Of a DNA stretch of 64,000 nt, positions 36,259 through 45,382 are shown one piece after another. The stretch comes from Acidobacteriota bacterium (GTDB lineage: Bacteria; Acidobacteriota; Terriglobia; Acidiferrales; UBA7541). A program made the position numbers and the translations under genes. The notes beneath the pieces are model-generated. The model saw only the letters and a program-made list of their open reading frames with translations. It searched no databases and was not told where the DNA came from. The stretch covers positions 29,394 to 93,393 of the forward strand of contig QHYH01000129.1 in NCBI GenBank assembly GCA_003223215.1, written 5' to 3'. Within the stretch, counting starts at the first letter, position 1; every line of letters begins with the position of its first letter.

Positions 36259-37311
36259 ATGGCCGCAGGCCTGCTCGCGTTCTTCATTGCCTTGTTTGCA
36301 TCCCTGATGTTGGTCGTGCCTGTGCGAGCCCTCGCACTGCGCGTGGGCATGGTGGATTTGCCCGGGCCGCGAAAAGTGCATCACGCGCCGGTTCCCCTTC
36401 TTGGCGGCTTGCCCATATACGCTGCCGTGGTGATTGCGGTTTTGCTGGCGTTCCATGGGCCTGCCCGGACGCAAATTGCCGGCATCCTGATTGGTGCGAC
36501 GCTGGTCGCGGCAGTGGGCATGCTCGATGATCAGGGCCTGCTCCATCACCAGGTAAAACTATTCGTTGGCATGCCGGTCGCGGCGGGGATTTTGCTTCTG
36601 AGCGGGGTTCGCGCCCAGGTTTTCAGCACTTTTCTGGAAGGGCGTGGCGGCGTCTTTTTGGACGCCGCACTTACGGTTTTCTGGGTCGTTGGCATTACCG
36701 CTTCCTTCAGCATCCTCGATCACATGGACGGTTTGTGCGCCGGCGTTGCGGCTGTGTCCTCTGTCTTCTTTGCCTTCCTTGCTTATAGGAACGGACAGAT
36801 TCTGGTTACCATCCTGGCGGCGGCCGTGCTCGGGGCCGCCGCCGGGTTTCTGCGCTGGAATTTCAAGCCCGCCAGGATTTTCATGGGTGACGGCGGCGCG
36901 ATGTTCTTGGGATTCCTGATGGCCGCTTTGGGTCTAAAGTTAAGTTTGGAGAATACCCCCCATTTTTCGGGTTGGCTGGCTCCGATCCTGATCCTGGGTG
37001 CGGCCATTTTTGATACCACCCTGGTAATCATCTCGCGTGCCCGCCGAGGGTTGCTGCCTTTTGCCACGCCCGGCAAAGACCATGCCGCCCACCGGCTGTC
37101 GAATCTCGGCCTTGGTCATCGCGGAGCCGTGGTCACGGTGTACCTTCTGGGGGCGCTCGGAGGTTCGGCGGCCTTGTTGATCGGTTATCTTTCCGCGCGG
37201 GGCGCGCTGCTGCTCGGCATTCTCGTGCTGGCGGCGGCCTTGTCCGGCATCGCCTATCTCGAGCGGGCCCCTTATGAGCGCCAGGAGCGCGAACCGTCCC
37301 GCGCTCGCTGA
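36259..37311 (+). CDS. WecA/MraY-like phosphoglycosyl transferase, divergent active-site motif
   Basis: 350 residues, about 10 membrane helices. Family marks are LPGPRKVHHAPVPLLGG (cytoplasmic loop 1), GMLDDQGLLHH (Asp-Asp, Mg/phosphate binding) and GDGGAMFLGF. The motif usually reading N-x-x-D-x-x-D-G is SILDHMDGL at 151-159, so the leading Asn is Ser. It moves a sugar phosphate from a UDP-sugar to undecaprenyl phosphate, the priming step of glycan synthesis. GGGAG precedes the ATG. The 197 bases before it hold no gene. Confidence 0.88.
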   Translation: MAAGLLAFFIALFASLMLVVPVRALALRVGMVDLPGPRKVHHAPVPLLGGLPIYAAVVIAVLLAFHGPARTQIAGILIGATLVAAVGMLDDQGLLHHQVKLFVGMPVAAGILLLSGVRAQVFSTFLEGRGGVFLDAALTVFWVVGITASFSILDHMDGLCAGVAAVSSVFFAFLAYRNGQILVTILAAAVLGAAAGFLRWNFKPARIFMGDGGAMFLGFLMAALGLKLSLENTPHFSGWLAPILILGAAIFDTTLVIISRARRGLLPFATPGKDHAAHRLSNLGLGHRGAVVTVYLLGALGGSAALLIGYLSARGALLLGILVLAAALSGIAYLERAPYERQEREPSRAR

Positions 37312-37512
37312 AAGTCGATCCGTTGCTCACGATCGAGAATTCCAAACTCCGTCTGGCACTGTCTTTCTTTGTCCTTGGATGGCGTTTCTGTATACTTACA
37401 GCGCCCTCCCACCCATTTCCTTTGGGGTCCCGCACGGGTCGGGCGGAGAAGCAGATCCAATCTTTTGCGTAGACTCTCGAGAATCAGTGTAGAGAGACGG
37501 CGTACCATTGGG

Positions 37513-38721
37513 ATGTACACGACTGTGGAAGACGACAAAGCCCGGCCAGCAGGCGGCTGGCCCGAGCGGAACGTCATTGTTGTGGGTGCTTCGGCCGCCG
37601 GCCTATTCACCGCCGCAAACGTGGCCCGGGGCGGGCGGCCTGTCCGTGTGTTGGAATCCAGGCCGCGGCTTGAACCGGCCGCGCGCACACTGATCGTAAC
37701 CGATCATTTCCGCAGCCAGATGGCGGTGGTGGCCCGGCAGAGCGTCATCAACGAAATCCGCCGTTTTGAACTCTTTACCGACGGACGCTCGGCGCAAATC
37801 GCGTTAAAGAAGCCGGACCTGATTATCGAGCGCTCGCGGCTTATTGCCGCCCTTGCTCGGGACGCCCGGCACGCCGGGGCCTCGCTTTGTTTTGATTCGC
37901 GTTTCTTAGGCGTGGGGGCAAACGAGCGCGGCTTGCGCTTGGAAATCGAGAGCGGCGGCAAGCGCGAAGAGCTTCATGCCGACAGTCTCGTTGGTGCAGA
38001 CGGTGCGGCGAGCCGCGTGGCCCGTGCCGCCGGCTGGCCACCGGTCGACACGGTGCCGCTCGTGCAAGCCATCGTGCGCCTCCCCAAGGACTGCCCCCCG
38101 GATACCACCCGCGTGTGGTTTGTCCCCGACGATACACCCTATTTTTATTGGCTGATTCCGGAGTCCGCCGAGCGCGCCGCGCTCGGCGTGATTGGAGAGC
38201 ACGGCCGCGACACGAAGCGCTGCTTCGAGAATTTTCTGGAAAAGAAAAAGCTCGATCCGCTCGAATGGCAGGGGGCGCGCATTCCGGTTTATCAGGGATG
38301 GGTGCCGGTACGGCGGCAAATCGGAAAGGGCGAAGTGTATTTGGTGGGAGACGCCGCGGCGCAAGTCAAGGTGTCAACCGTCGGCGGCATCGTGACTGGA
38401 TTCCGCGGCGCCCTGGGGGTTGCCCGCGCGCTGCTCAAGCAACGCTCCCGAGAGGAGCTCTCGGCGCTGCGGCGTGAACTCGGCACGCATTGGATGATCC
38501 GCCGCGCGCTGCATCATTTTGCGCAAAAGGATTATTCGCAACTGGTGGATTTGCTGGACCTTTCCGCGCGGGAGTCGCTCGGAGAAATTCATCGCGACGA
38601 GTCCACCCGCCTGCTTTGGAACTTGGTCCGGCGCCAGCCCCGCCTCCTGCTGCTTGGATTGCGCGGACTGCTGATGGGAAACAGCATCAGGAATCGCGGA
38701 CCGCTTTCTCCTCCGGGATAG
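37513..38721 (+). CDS. FAD-dependent oxidoreductase, geranylgeranyl reductase-like
   Basis: 402 residues. FAD motif VVGASAAGLFTA at 23-34 (Rossmann GxGxxG variant), GADGAASRVARAAG in the middle and GDAAAQVKVSTVGGI near 281-296, the second FAD motif of the GGR/PHBH superfamily. It might reduce a polyprenyl carrier or oxidise a lipid or sugar component. It sits between the WecA-like and UDP-glucose dehydrogenase genes. ATG at 37513 is chosen over the frame from 37369 because the FAD motif begins soon after; Shine-Dalgarno is weak. Confidence 0.82.
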   Translation: MYTTVEDDKARPAGGWPERNVIVVGASAAGLFTAANVARGGRPVRVLESRPRLEPAARTLIVTDHFRSQMAVVARQSVINEIRRFELFTDGRSAQIALKKPDLIIERSRLIAALARDARHAGASLCFDSRFLGVGANERGLRLEIESGGKREELHADSLVGADGAASRVARAAGWPPVDTVPLVQAIVRLPKDCPPDTTRVWFVPDDTPYFYWLIPESAERAALGVIGEHGRDTKRCFENFLEKKKLDPLEWQGARIPVYQGWVPVRRQIGKGEVYLVGDAAAQVKVSTVGGIVTGFRGALGVARALLKQRSREELSALRRELGTHWMIRRALHHFAQKDYSQLVDLLDLSARESLGEIHRDESTRLLWNLVRRQPRLLLLGLRGLLMGNSIRNRGPLSPPG

Positions 38722-38868
38722 GAGCAGGCTGTCCATCTTGACTGGTGTTTTTTGGGCGGGCAGGGAAACGAATCGCTTTTTTCTTTTTCTTGTATCGCTC
38801 ACAATACAAAGAGAACTCCCTAGCGCGCGGGGTGGCGCCGGTTAAGCCCGGTCGAAGGAGGCTTTCTT

Positions 38869-40218
38869 TTGCGGGTTTCCGTCATTGGATGTGGGTACGT
38901 CGGACTGGTCACGGGAGCCTGCCTTGCCGAGGCCGGGCACGAAGTCGTCTGCACGGACATTGATCGCGACCGCATCGCCAAGCTCCAGGCCGGCGGCGTG
39001 CCCATTTACGAACAGCACCTGGAAGAGATTCTCACTTCCGCGCGTAAAGCGGGGCGCATTTCCTACACCACCGATGCGGGCGAAGCCATTCGCGCCGGAG
39101 AGGCCATCTTCATTTGTGTGGGAACGCCCCCGAAAGAATCGGGCGAGGCGGATCTATCCGCCATCGATCACGTGGCGCGGCAGATCGCCGCGGAAGCGCG
39201 CACGCCTAAGTTGGTGATCGAAAAAAGCACCGTCCCCGCGCGCACCGGACTCGAGCTCAGCCGGGCTCTCTCCGCTTATTCGCGAAACAGCAATACACAA
39301 TTCCGCGTGGCGTCCAATCCGGAATTCCTTCGCGAAGGAACGGCGGTTGAAGATTTTCTTCATCCCGACCGCATTGTGGTGGGCGTCGAGGATTCCTCCT
39401 CGGCAGCGGAATTGCGCGAAATCTACCACCCCATTCTGGAGAAGAGTTTTCGCTGCCCGGTGCACAACGGCACTTGCCCGCCCGGCCAGAAAGCCGAATT
39501 TTTGGTCACCACCATCAGCAGCGCGGAACTCATCAAGCACGCCTCCAACTCCTTCCTCGCGCTAAAGGTCAGCTATGCGAACGTCATCGCCGACTTGTGC
39601 GAAAAATTTGGCGCGAACGTTGAGGAAGTAACCCGCGCGATGGGGCTCGATCGGCGCATCGGCGGACAGTTTCTTAAGGCCGGGCTCGGCTACGGCGGGT
39701 TCTGTTTTCCCAAAGATGTCCAGGCGTTTATCTACCTGGCGGCAAGAGTGGGCGTCGATTTTGCGATCCTGAAGGCTGCCGAGCACGTCAACAAACAGCG
39801 GATCGAACGCTTTTTCGAGAAAATTCACCAGGCGCTATGGGTGGTGAAAGGCAAGCGCGTCGCCGTGCTCGGCCTCGCCTTCAAACCAAACACCGACGAC
39901 ATTCGCTTTGCCCCGGCTTTGGAGGTCGTCAAGAGGCTCCTCGAGGAAGGCGCCGTCGTGCATGCCAGCGACCCCGAAGCCATGTCCCGGACGAAAGCTC
40001 TGTTTCCCGAGTTGCACTATCACGAAGATCCCTACGATGCGCTCCGCGACGCGGATGCCGCGCTGATCTCGACCGAGTGGGATGCCTTTCGCAAACTGGA
40101 CTGGGAGCGTGCAGGGAGCCTCATGGCTCGCAAGCTCATCGTCGACGGTAGAAACCTGTTTTCGCCCCAGGATATGCGCGAGCTGGGCTTCGAGTATTAT
40201 TCCTTCGGCAGAGAATAG
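38869..40218 (+). CDS. ugd: UDP-glucose 6-dehydrogenase
   Basis: 449 residues from TTG with AAGGAGG about 10 bases upstream. N-terminal NAD domain GCGYVGLVTGACLAEAGH at 7-24, VGTPPKESGEADLS (conserved Pro loop), Lys223 in LIKHASNSFLALK and the catalytic Cys279 in GYGGFCFPKD; the C-terminal UDP-binding domain has LGLAFKPNTDDIR. It oxidises UDP-glucose twice to UDP-glucuronate. The minus-strand gene downstream encodes a UDP-glucuronate decarboxylase, so the two make UDP-xylose in sequence although on opposite strands. Confidence 0.95.
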   Translation: MRVSVIGCGYVGLVTGACLAEAGHEVVCTDIDRDRIAKLQAGGVPIYEQHLEEILTSARKAGRISYTTDAGEAIRAGEAIFICVGTPPKESGEADLSAIDHVARQIAAEARTPKLVIEKSTVPARTGLELSRALSAYSRNSNTQFRVASNPEFLREGTAVEDFLHPDRIVVGVEDSSSAAELREIYHPILEKSFRCPVHNGTCPPGQKAEFLVTTISSAELIKHASNSFLALKVSYANVIADLCEKFGANVEEVTRAMGLDRRIGGQFLKAGLGYGGFCFPKDVQAFIYLAARVGVDFAILKAAEHVNKQRIERFFEKIHQALWVVKGKRVAVLGLAFKPNTDDIRFAPALEVVKRLLEEGAVVHASDPEAMSRTKALFPELHYHEDPYDALRDADAALISTEWDAFRKLDWERAGSLMARKLIVDGRNLFSPQDMRELGFEYYSFGRE

Positions 40219-40305
40219 CTTTTCGAGCTTTGCTCTCTTTGGCGACTCCATTTCTAATCAGCCGGACCCCCATTCACACTTCCTGGTCGAATCCGGAATC
40301 TCGGC

Positions 40306-41244
40306 TTATTTTTTCCGAAACACTGCTTTGAAATGGACCAGCGTGAGCTGCAATCCTTCTGCGAGTCCCACCCTTGGCTCCCATTTGAGGATGCGCCTGG
40401 CCTTGCTGATGTCCGGGCAGCGGCGCTTGGGATCGTCTTGCGGCAGGGGCTTGAACACGATCGGAGGAGGATTGTCGAAATGTCTAAGGATGCGTTCGAC
40501 AAAGTCGAGAAGCGTGATCTCCTGCGGATTCCCGATATTTGTCGGCAAGTGCTCGTCGGACATCATGAGCCGGTAAATGCCTTCGATGAGGTCGGAAACA
40601 TAACAGAAACTCCGCGTTTGTTTTCCGTCGCCATAAACCGTCAGCGGCATCCCGCTCAGCGCCTGAAAAACGAAGTTCGGCAGTGCGCGGCCGTCGTTCA
40701 AACGCATCCGCGGCCCATAGGTATTGAAGATTCGCACGATGCGCGTGTCCACTTTATGATAGCGGTGATACGCCATGGTCATGGCTTCGGCAAAGCGCTT
40801 GGCTTCATCATAAACGCCGCGCGGGCCAATGGGGTTCACGTGTCCCCAGTAGTCTTCGTTTTGTGGAGAAACTTCCGGGTCGCCGTAACATTCGCTGGTG
40901 GAAGCAAGAAAAAACTTCGCATTCTTGGCCCGCGCGAGGCCCAAAGCATTGTGCGTGCCGAGCGCCCCCACCTTCAGCGTGGGGATGGGCATCTTGAGGT
41001 AATCCACCGGGCTTGCGGGCGAGGCAAAGTGCAGCACGTAGTCCACGGTCCCGGGCACGTCGATGTACTTGGAAACATCCGCGCGCTGGATCCCGAACTT
41101 CGGATTCTCGAGCAAGTGCGCGACATTGCTGTCCACTCCGGTGACCAAATTGTCCAGGGCCAACACATCCCAGCCCTCCGAGATCAACCGGTCGCACAGA
41201 TGCGATCCCAGGAAACCGGCCCCCCCGGTAACCACTGCGCGCAT
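40306..41244 (-). CDS. UDP-glucuronate decarboxylase (UDP-xylose synthase)
   Basis: 312 residues, extended SDR. NAD motif GGAGFLGS at 7-14, STSECYGD near 115-122, catalytic VYDEAKR with Tyr145 and Lys149, and [21 protein letters not shown], the typical UXS signature. It converts UDP-glucuronate to UDP-xylose and CO2. ATG at 41244 has GAAGGAGG upstream. It converges with ugd 88 bases away, so the locus has both the producer and the consumer of UDP-glucuronate. Confidence 0.92.
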   Translation of the reverse strand: MRAVVTGGAGFLGSHLCDRLISEGWDVLALDNLVTGVDSNVAHLLENPKFGIQRADVSKYIDVPGTVDYVLHFASPASPVDYLKMPIPTLKVGALGTHNALGLARAKNAKFFLASTSECYGDPEVSPQNEDYWGHVNPIGPRGVYDEAKRFAEAMTMAYHRYHKVDTRIVRIFNTYGPRMRLNDGRALPNFVFQALSGMPLTVYGDGKQTRSFCYVSDLIEGIYRLMMSDEHLPTNIGNPQEITLLDFVERILRHFDNPPPIVFKPLPQDDPKRRCPDISKARRILKWEPRVGLAEGLQLTLVHFKAVFRKK

Positions 41245-41341
41245 GAAGCCTCCTTCGCACTTCAGCCGATCAACGAGTGTACCCGGGCCCCCGGCAATTT
41301 GACCACCGCTTCACCGCGGGATAGCATGCCGAAGTTTCTCT

Positions 41342-42007
41342 ATGGCCGCTTCGCAAGACTCTCCCGCCCTTGTCCCGCCCAGAAAGCGCCGCTCGATCAT
41401 TGTTGCTGCCGCCGCTTGCTGCTTCACGGCGCTGGCTCTGGCCGCGTTCTCGAGCGTCGGTCGATGGCTGGTGGTCGAAGACCCTTTGGCAAAAGCACGA
41501 GCGATTGCCGTGCTCAGCGGAAGAATGCCAGTGCGGGCTATGGAAGCGGCCAAGCTATATCGCCAAGGCTACGCCCCGGAGGTATGGCTCACGCACTCCG
41601 CCGAGCCGGGGCAAGCTTTGAAGGCTATGGGACTCGCTTACGAAGGCGAAGAGGTTTACAGCGCACGCGTCTTGATCCACGAGGGAGTTCCCGCGGAGGC
41701 CATTCGCGTGCTGGAGCCCCCGATCGTCAATACCGCGGATGAAGTCGGAGTGCTCGGCGCGGCTCTTGCTCATGAGCAGGACCGCTCGGTCATCCTGGTC
41801 ACCAGCAAGACCCATACGCGGCGGGTGCGGCTGCTCTGGCGAAAGCTCGCTCCGCCGGATTGCCGCGGCATGGTGCGTGCCGCCGGCGAGGATCGTTTTG
41901 ATCCTCGCCATTGGTGGCGCAGCTCCGGCGATGCTCTTGAGGTGGTGCGCGAAATCCTTGGCTTGTTGAACGCGTGGGCCGGCCTGCCGCTCGCGCCTGC
42001 GCGCTGA
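41342..42007 (+). CDS. YdcF/SanA-like DUF218 protein, membrane-anchored
   Basis: 221 residues. One N-terminal helix at about 18-38, then DUF218 with AIAVLSGRMPVRAMEAAKLY, VNTADEVGVLGAAL and VILVTSKTHTRRVRLLW. DUF218 proteins (ElyC, SanA, YdcF) act in envelope homeostasis around lipid carriers and are frequent in polysaccharide loci. Its start lies 97 bases from the divergent UXS gene and no strong Shine-Dalgarno is visible. Confidence 0.8.
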   Translation: MAASQDSPALVPPRKRRSIIVAAAACCFTALALAAFSSVGRWLVVEDPLAKARAIAVLSGRMPVRAMEAAKLYRQGYAPEVWLTHSAEPGQALKAMGLAYEGEEVYSARVLIHEGVPAEAIRVLEPPIVNTADEVGVLGAALAHEQDRSVILVTSKTHTRRVRLLWRKLAPPDCRGMVRAAGEDRFDPRHWWRSSGDALEVVREILGLLNAWAGLPLAPAR

Positions 42008-42046
42008 CTTTCTCGATGCGATGTTCTCCGGCTAAATCCGCAAGGC

Positions 42047-42817
42047 TCAGAAGAAAAAGAATCGCTTTCGCCGCCGCGGGGCAGCCCCCTCAGGAAGTTC
42101 CGGAATGTGCGGCAGGTCCCGCCCTTCGAACGCCGCCTGGGGATTTTCTTGAAACAAGGCGCGGGCTTTCTCTTCGCCAAACCGGTGCGCCACCTTTTCA
42201 TAGGCGGGCCGCAAGCGCAGCGGCCGACTGCGGTTGTTGTGCGCGTCGCTCGCCACGAAATGAACCATCCCTTCGGCAATCCACGCAAGCGTGATTTGCT
42301 CGGTGGTCATCCCGAATCCTCCCGTCAGCGCGCCCCCGGTCACCTGAACAAAGCAGCCGCGTCTCACCCATTCTCGCAACCGCGCCGGGTGCGACCGCAA
42401 AATGACGTTGCGTTCCGGGTGCGTAACGATCAGCCGCAGTCCGGAAAGTTGCATCTCGTGCAAGGTCTTATCCATCGCCGGAGGGATGGAGACTTCATTG
42501 AATTCCACCAGCAGATAATCCCGCTGGTTGATGCAGTATTGCCGGGGCTCCTTGCCGAGCGCGGCTAAATTCTCCGGATTGAGGTGAAAATCACAGCCGG
42601 TCGCAAGCTTGAGCCGGTTGCCGATTCGGTTTTGCAGTTCATCCCGGAGGCGGCGGACCGTCGCGAAATCAAACCGGTAGCTGTCAGAGGAGTGCGGCGT
42701 GGCCACAACATGGGTTATGCCATCGGCGATCGCCGTCTCTGCCATTTCGAGCGATTCTTCTATTCTGTCGGGACCATCATCGAGCCCGGGCAGGATGTGA
42801 CAGTGCAAATCGACCAT
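42047..42817 (-). CDS. CpsB/YwqE-like PHP-family tyrosine phosphatase
   Basis: 256 residues. It starts with the PHP metal motif MVDLHCHILPGLDDG, continues with VVATPHSSDSYRFD and the LIVTHPERN motif, and ends with FVASDAHNN, all metal ligands of the polymerase/histidinol phosphatase fold. CpsB-type enzymes are Mn-dependent and dephosphorylate the BY-kinase of capsule export. No BY-kinase is encoded in this window. It is third in an operon after two small TauE/SafE-like genes (12-base gap) and ends with a Phe-rich tail RRRKRFFFF. Confidence 0.9.
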   Translation of the reverse strand: MVDLHCHILPGLDDGPDRIEESLEMAETAIADGITHVVATPHSSDSYRFDFATVRRLRDELQNRIGNRLKLATGCDFHLNPENLAALGKEPRQYCINQRDYLLVEFNEVSIPPAMDKTLHEMQLSGLRLIVTHPERNVILRSHPARLREWVRRGCFVQVTGGALTGGFGMTTEQITLAWIAEGMVHFVASDAHNNRSRPLRLRPAYEKVAHRFGEEKARALFQENPQAAFEGRDLPHIPELPEGAAPRRRKRFFFF

Positions 42818-42829
42818 TCCTCTCCGCCT

Positions 42830-43213
42830 TTATCGCCACCAGGCACTGAACGCCTGCCAGGCGCCCAGCGCAAACAAAATTCCGGCGAAAACCTGCCGCA
42901 TCCGCCGCGGTTGCAAGTTCTCTGCCAGTTTTCCTCCCACGATCCCCCCCAGGAACACGCCCGGGATCAGGAACAAACCCGTCCTCCAGGAAACAAAGCC
43001 ATCCCGCGCGTAAGCCACCAGGGCCAGCGCGCCGGTCGGTGGAATCAACGCCACTAAACTTGTGCCCTGGGCGCGGTGCTGGCTGAAAGAGAAAAGCAAA
43101 CCGAGCAGGGGCACCAGCAGTACCCCTCCGCCGATGCCAAACATGCCGGAAGCAATTCCGCAAAGACCCGCCACCAGGAAAATCCCCGCGTCCCGCCCTA
43201 TTCCCTCATTCAT
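42830..43213 (-). CDS. Half-size TauE/SafE-like membrane protein
   Basis: 127 residues against about 250 for the family. It carries the family motif GMFGIGGGVLLVPLL near 23-37, then about four membrane helices and ends TLFA-like at GAWQAFSAWW. ATG at 43213 has GAGAG upstream; GTG at 43219 is an alternative. The partner gene 18 bases upstream encodes a second, similar half. In full-length members the motif occurs once per four-helix half, so the two may pair as a heterodimer. Substrate (sulfite, sulfonate or other anion) unknown. Confidence 0.82.
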   Translation of the reverse strand: MNEGIGRDAGIFLVAGLCGIASGMFGIGGGVLLVPLLGLLFSFSQHRAQGTSLVALIPPTGALALVAYARDGFVSWRTGLFLIPGVFLGGIVGGKLAENLQPRRMRQVFAGILFALGAWQAFSAWWR

Positions 43214-43231
43214 GAGCACTCTCTTTTCAAG

Positions 43232-43612
43232 CTAGCGTCGGCCTTTGCTCTTGAGCTCCGCCTTCCGCCACAGCAGGACCGCGGAGAGCACCAGAAAGCA
43301 GCCAAATAGCCCCTGCAAATGGCGCGAAGGGATAGGCAACGCCACCAGGCTTCCTCCGTAGGCGCCAAAAAGCATTCCTAGAGCGCATAAAATTCCCGCT
43401 CGTAGATCCACCTGACCCTGTCTCCAATATTCGCGGAGCGCGCCGAGCCCGATCGGCGGCAGCAAGATAAAAAGAGACGTCCCTTGCGCAAGGTGTTGAT
43501 CCATCCTCAGCAGGTAAACCATTGCGGGCACCAGCACCACCCCGCCGCCAATGCCCAAAAGACCCACCAGGACGCCCACACCGAGTCCCAGCAGCAGAAT
43601 GATGATCGTCAT
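43232..43612 (-). CDS. Half-size TauE/SafE-like membrane protein, second copy
   Basis: 126 residues starting MTIIILLLGLGVGV, about four helices. GLLGIGGGVVLVPAMVYLL near 18-36 matches the motif in the neighbouring gene, and the following QHLAQGTSLF/LLPPIG parallels QHRAQGTSLV/LIPPTG there, showing that the two are paralogues. First gene of the operon TauE-TauE-cpsB. ATG at 43612 lies directly before the first helix; the frame is open much further upstream but that part looks non-coding. Confidence 0.82.
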   Translation of the reverse strand: MTIIILLLGLGVGVLVGLLGIGGGVVLVPAMVYLLRMDQHLAQGTSLFILLPPIGLGALREYWRQGQVDLRAGILCALGMLFGAYGGSLVALPIPSRHLQGLFGCFLVLSAVLLWRKAELKSKGRR

Positions 43613-43919
43613 GCTGACTCCGGCGCGGCGAACCGATTCCGAACGCCCGGTGGCCGCCGACTCTGCTATCTTCTCCGGTCCGGAAGCAGGCGGCAACCTC
43701 GAGAGAGGCCAACCGCGACGTACCAAGCAGGCCAAGCAGGCCAACATTTTTTGGTTTTTCGGGGAACCTGTGATATTTACCTGTCTTTGCCCGATTGCTC
43801 GCGATTCCCGCTGGCTTGCTTGAATGAATGTAACCGGCGAACAAGCATCCCGGAAAATGTGACTCTTCGTGACCTCGGTTCGGCCCGAGGTCCCATCCAA
43901 AAGGAGGGCGACTCGACCC
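43613..43919. other. Intergenic region between divergent TauE/SafE and sugar dehydrogenase genes
   Basis: No gene seen. It has a short tandem of CCAAGCAGG-type units near 43725-43742, an AT-rich stretch near 43745-43790 that could hold promoters, and the leader hairpin listed at 43871-43892. Confidence 0.5.
43871..43892 (+). promoter_or_regulatory. Leader hairpin before the UDP-HexNAc dehydrogenase gene
   Basis: GACCTCGG (43871-43878) and CCGAGGTC (43885-43892) form a perfect eight-base-pair stem around a six-base loop TTCGGC, ten bases before the AAGGAGG ribosome-binding site and 27 bases before the ATG. No T-run follows, so it is not a simple terminator; it could protect or regulate the 5' end of the mRNA. 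Confidence 0.45.
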
Positions 43920-45275
43920 ATGCCCATCGACCGCAAACCCGAATTCTTCAAAAGCGCCCACCTCAAGGTGGGGATCATCGGCTGCGGCTACGTCGGCTTG
44001 CCGCTGGCCCTGCGCTTTGCCGAAGCGGGTCACAAGGTCATCGGTTTCGATACCGACCCTGATAAGGTTTCCATGCTCAATGCCGGCCGGTCTTACATCC
44101 AGCACATTCCTCCAAATAAGATCCAGAAATTTATCGTCAGCAAGCACTTCAGCGCCACCACGGATTTCGCCAAGCTGCGAGAAGCCGACGCGGTGCTGAT
44201 CTGCGTCCCTACGCCGCTCGACGACCGCCGCGAACCCGATTTGAGTTATGTCGAGCAAACCGCTCTTTCCATTTATCCGCACCTGCAAAAGGGACAACTG
44301 ATTGTTCTCGAATCCACCACTTATCCGGGAACCACCGAAGACCTGGTCCTGCCCATTCTGGAAAGGAGCGGCTTAAGCTGCCCCATCGCCTCCGGCCAGG
44401 AGCATGAGCACACCGTTTGCGATTTCTACCTCGCCTTTTCGCCGGAGCGCGAAGATCCCGGCAACAAGCAATTCGGGTTATCCCAGATTCCCAAAATCGT
44501 CGGCGGCTTGAATCCCCCGAGCGGGCGGGCGGCGCAAGCGCTCTACACCCAGGTCGTGGCTCGCGTCGTTCCGGTGAGCTCGACGCGCGCCGCGGAAATG
44601 GCCAAGCTTCTTGAGAACATCTTCCGCTGCGTCAATATCGCCCTGGTCAACGAGCTGAAGCTACTTTGCTTGCGCATGAACATGGACATCTGGGAAATCA
44701 TCGACGCGGCAGCCACAAAGCCCTTCGGCTACATGCCCTTTTATCCGGGGCCCGGGCTCGGCGGCCACTGCATCCCGGTCGATCCGTTTTATCTTTCCTG
44801 GAAAGCCCGCGAGTACGATTTCGCCACGCGGTTCATCGAACTGGCCGGCGAAGTCAATACCGCCATGCCCTATCACGTGGCGGAAGCCACCGCCAATGCT
44901 CTCAACGAGCAAAAGAAAAGCATGAAAGGCTCGAGGATCCTGCTGCTCGGCGTGGCTTACAAGAAGGATGTGGACGATTTGCGCGAATCGCCGTCGCTCA
45001 AGATCATGCAGCTCCTCCAGCAGCGCGGCGCAGCGCTCGATTACAACGACCCCTATTTCCCGCAACTCCACAAGATGCGTCACTACAATTACGAAAACAT
45101 GAAATCCGTGCCGCTCGATCCGCAAACGCTCGCGAGCTACGATGCCGTGGTGATTGCCACCGACCACTCGAGTTACGACTACACCTCCATCGTCGATTCC
45201 GCCAAGCTGGTCATCGACACGCGCAACGCCACGCGCCGGGTTATGCGGCACCGCGAAAAAATCGTGCTCTGCTGA
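43920..45275 (+). CDS. UDP-N-acetylhexosamine 6-dehydrogenase (WbpA/WecC-like)
   Basis: 451 residues. NAD motif IIGCGYVGLPLALRFAEAGH near 19-38, VPTPLDDRREPDLSY at 96-110, FSPEREDPGN and the catalytic Cys284 in GPGLGGHCIPVDP. The GGHCIPVDP form is that of dehydrogenases oxidising UDP-GlcNAc or UDP-ManNAc (or the GalNAc form) at C6 to uronic acids, distinct from the GFCFPKD of the UDP-glucose enzyme at 38869. C-terminal domain LGVAYKKDVDDLRESPS. ATG at 43920 has AAGGAGG 12 bases upstream. Confidence 0.92.
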   Translation: MPIDRKPEFFKSAHLKVGIIGCGYVGLPLALRFAEAGHKVIGFDTDPDKVSMLNAGRSYIQHIPPNKIQKFIVSKHFSATTDFAKLREADAVLICVPTPLDDRREPDLSYVEQTALSIYPHLQKGQLIVLESTTYPGTTEDLVLPILERSGLSCPIASGQEHEHTVCDFYLAFSPEREDPGNKQFGLSQIPKIVGGLNPPSGRAAQALYTQVVARVVPVSSTRAAEMAKLLENIFRCVNIALVNELKLLCLRMNMDIWEIIDAAATKPFGYMPFYPGPGLGGHCIPVDPFYLSWKAREYDFATRFIELAGEVNTAMPYHVAEATANALNEQKKSMKGSRILLLGVAYKKDVDDLRESPSLKIMQLLQQRGAALDYNDPYFPQLHKMRHYNYENMKSVPLDPQTLASYDAVVIATDHSSYDYTSIVDSAKLVIDTRNATRRVMRHREKIVLC

Positions 45276-45382
45276 TGTCCGCTCTTTGCAATTCTGTGAC
45301 GGAGTTTGCGCCAGGCAACTGCTCTTGCGCGGGCGCAGCATGGCTGCGCCCTTCCTAGCGTCACGCTGATGATTCCGATTGC

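Noticed and set aside
37369..37512. Extended N-terminus of the FAD oxidoreductase
   Set aside because: The extra codons are basic and low in hydrophobic residues, and the FAD motif sits at a normal distance from ATG 37513.
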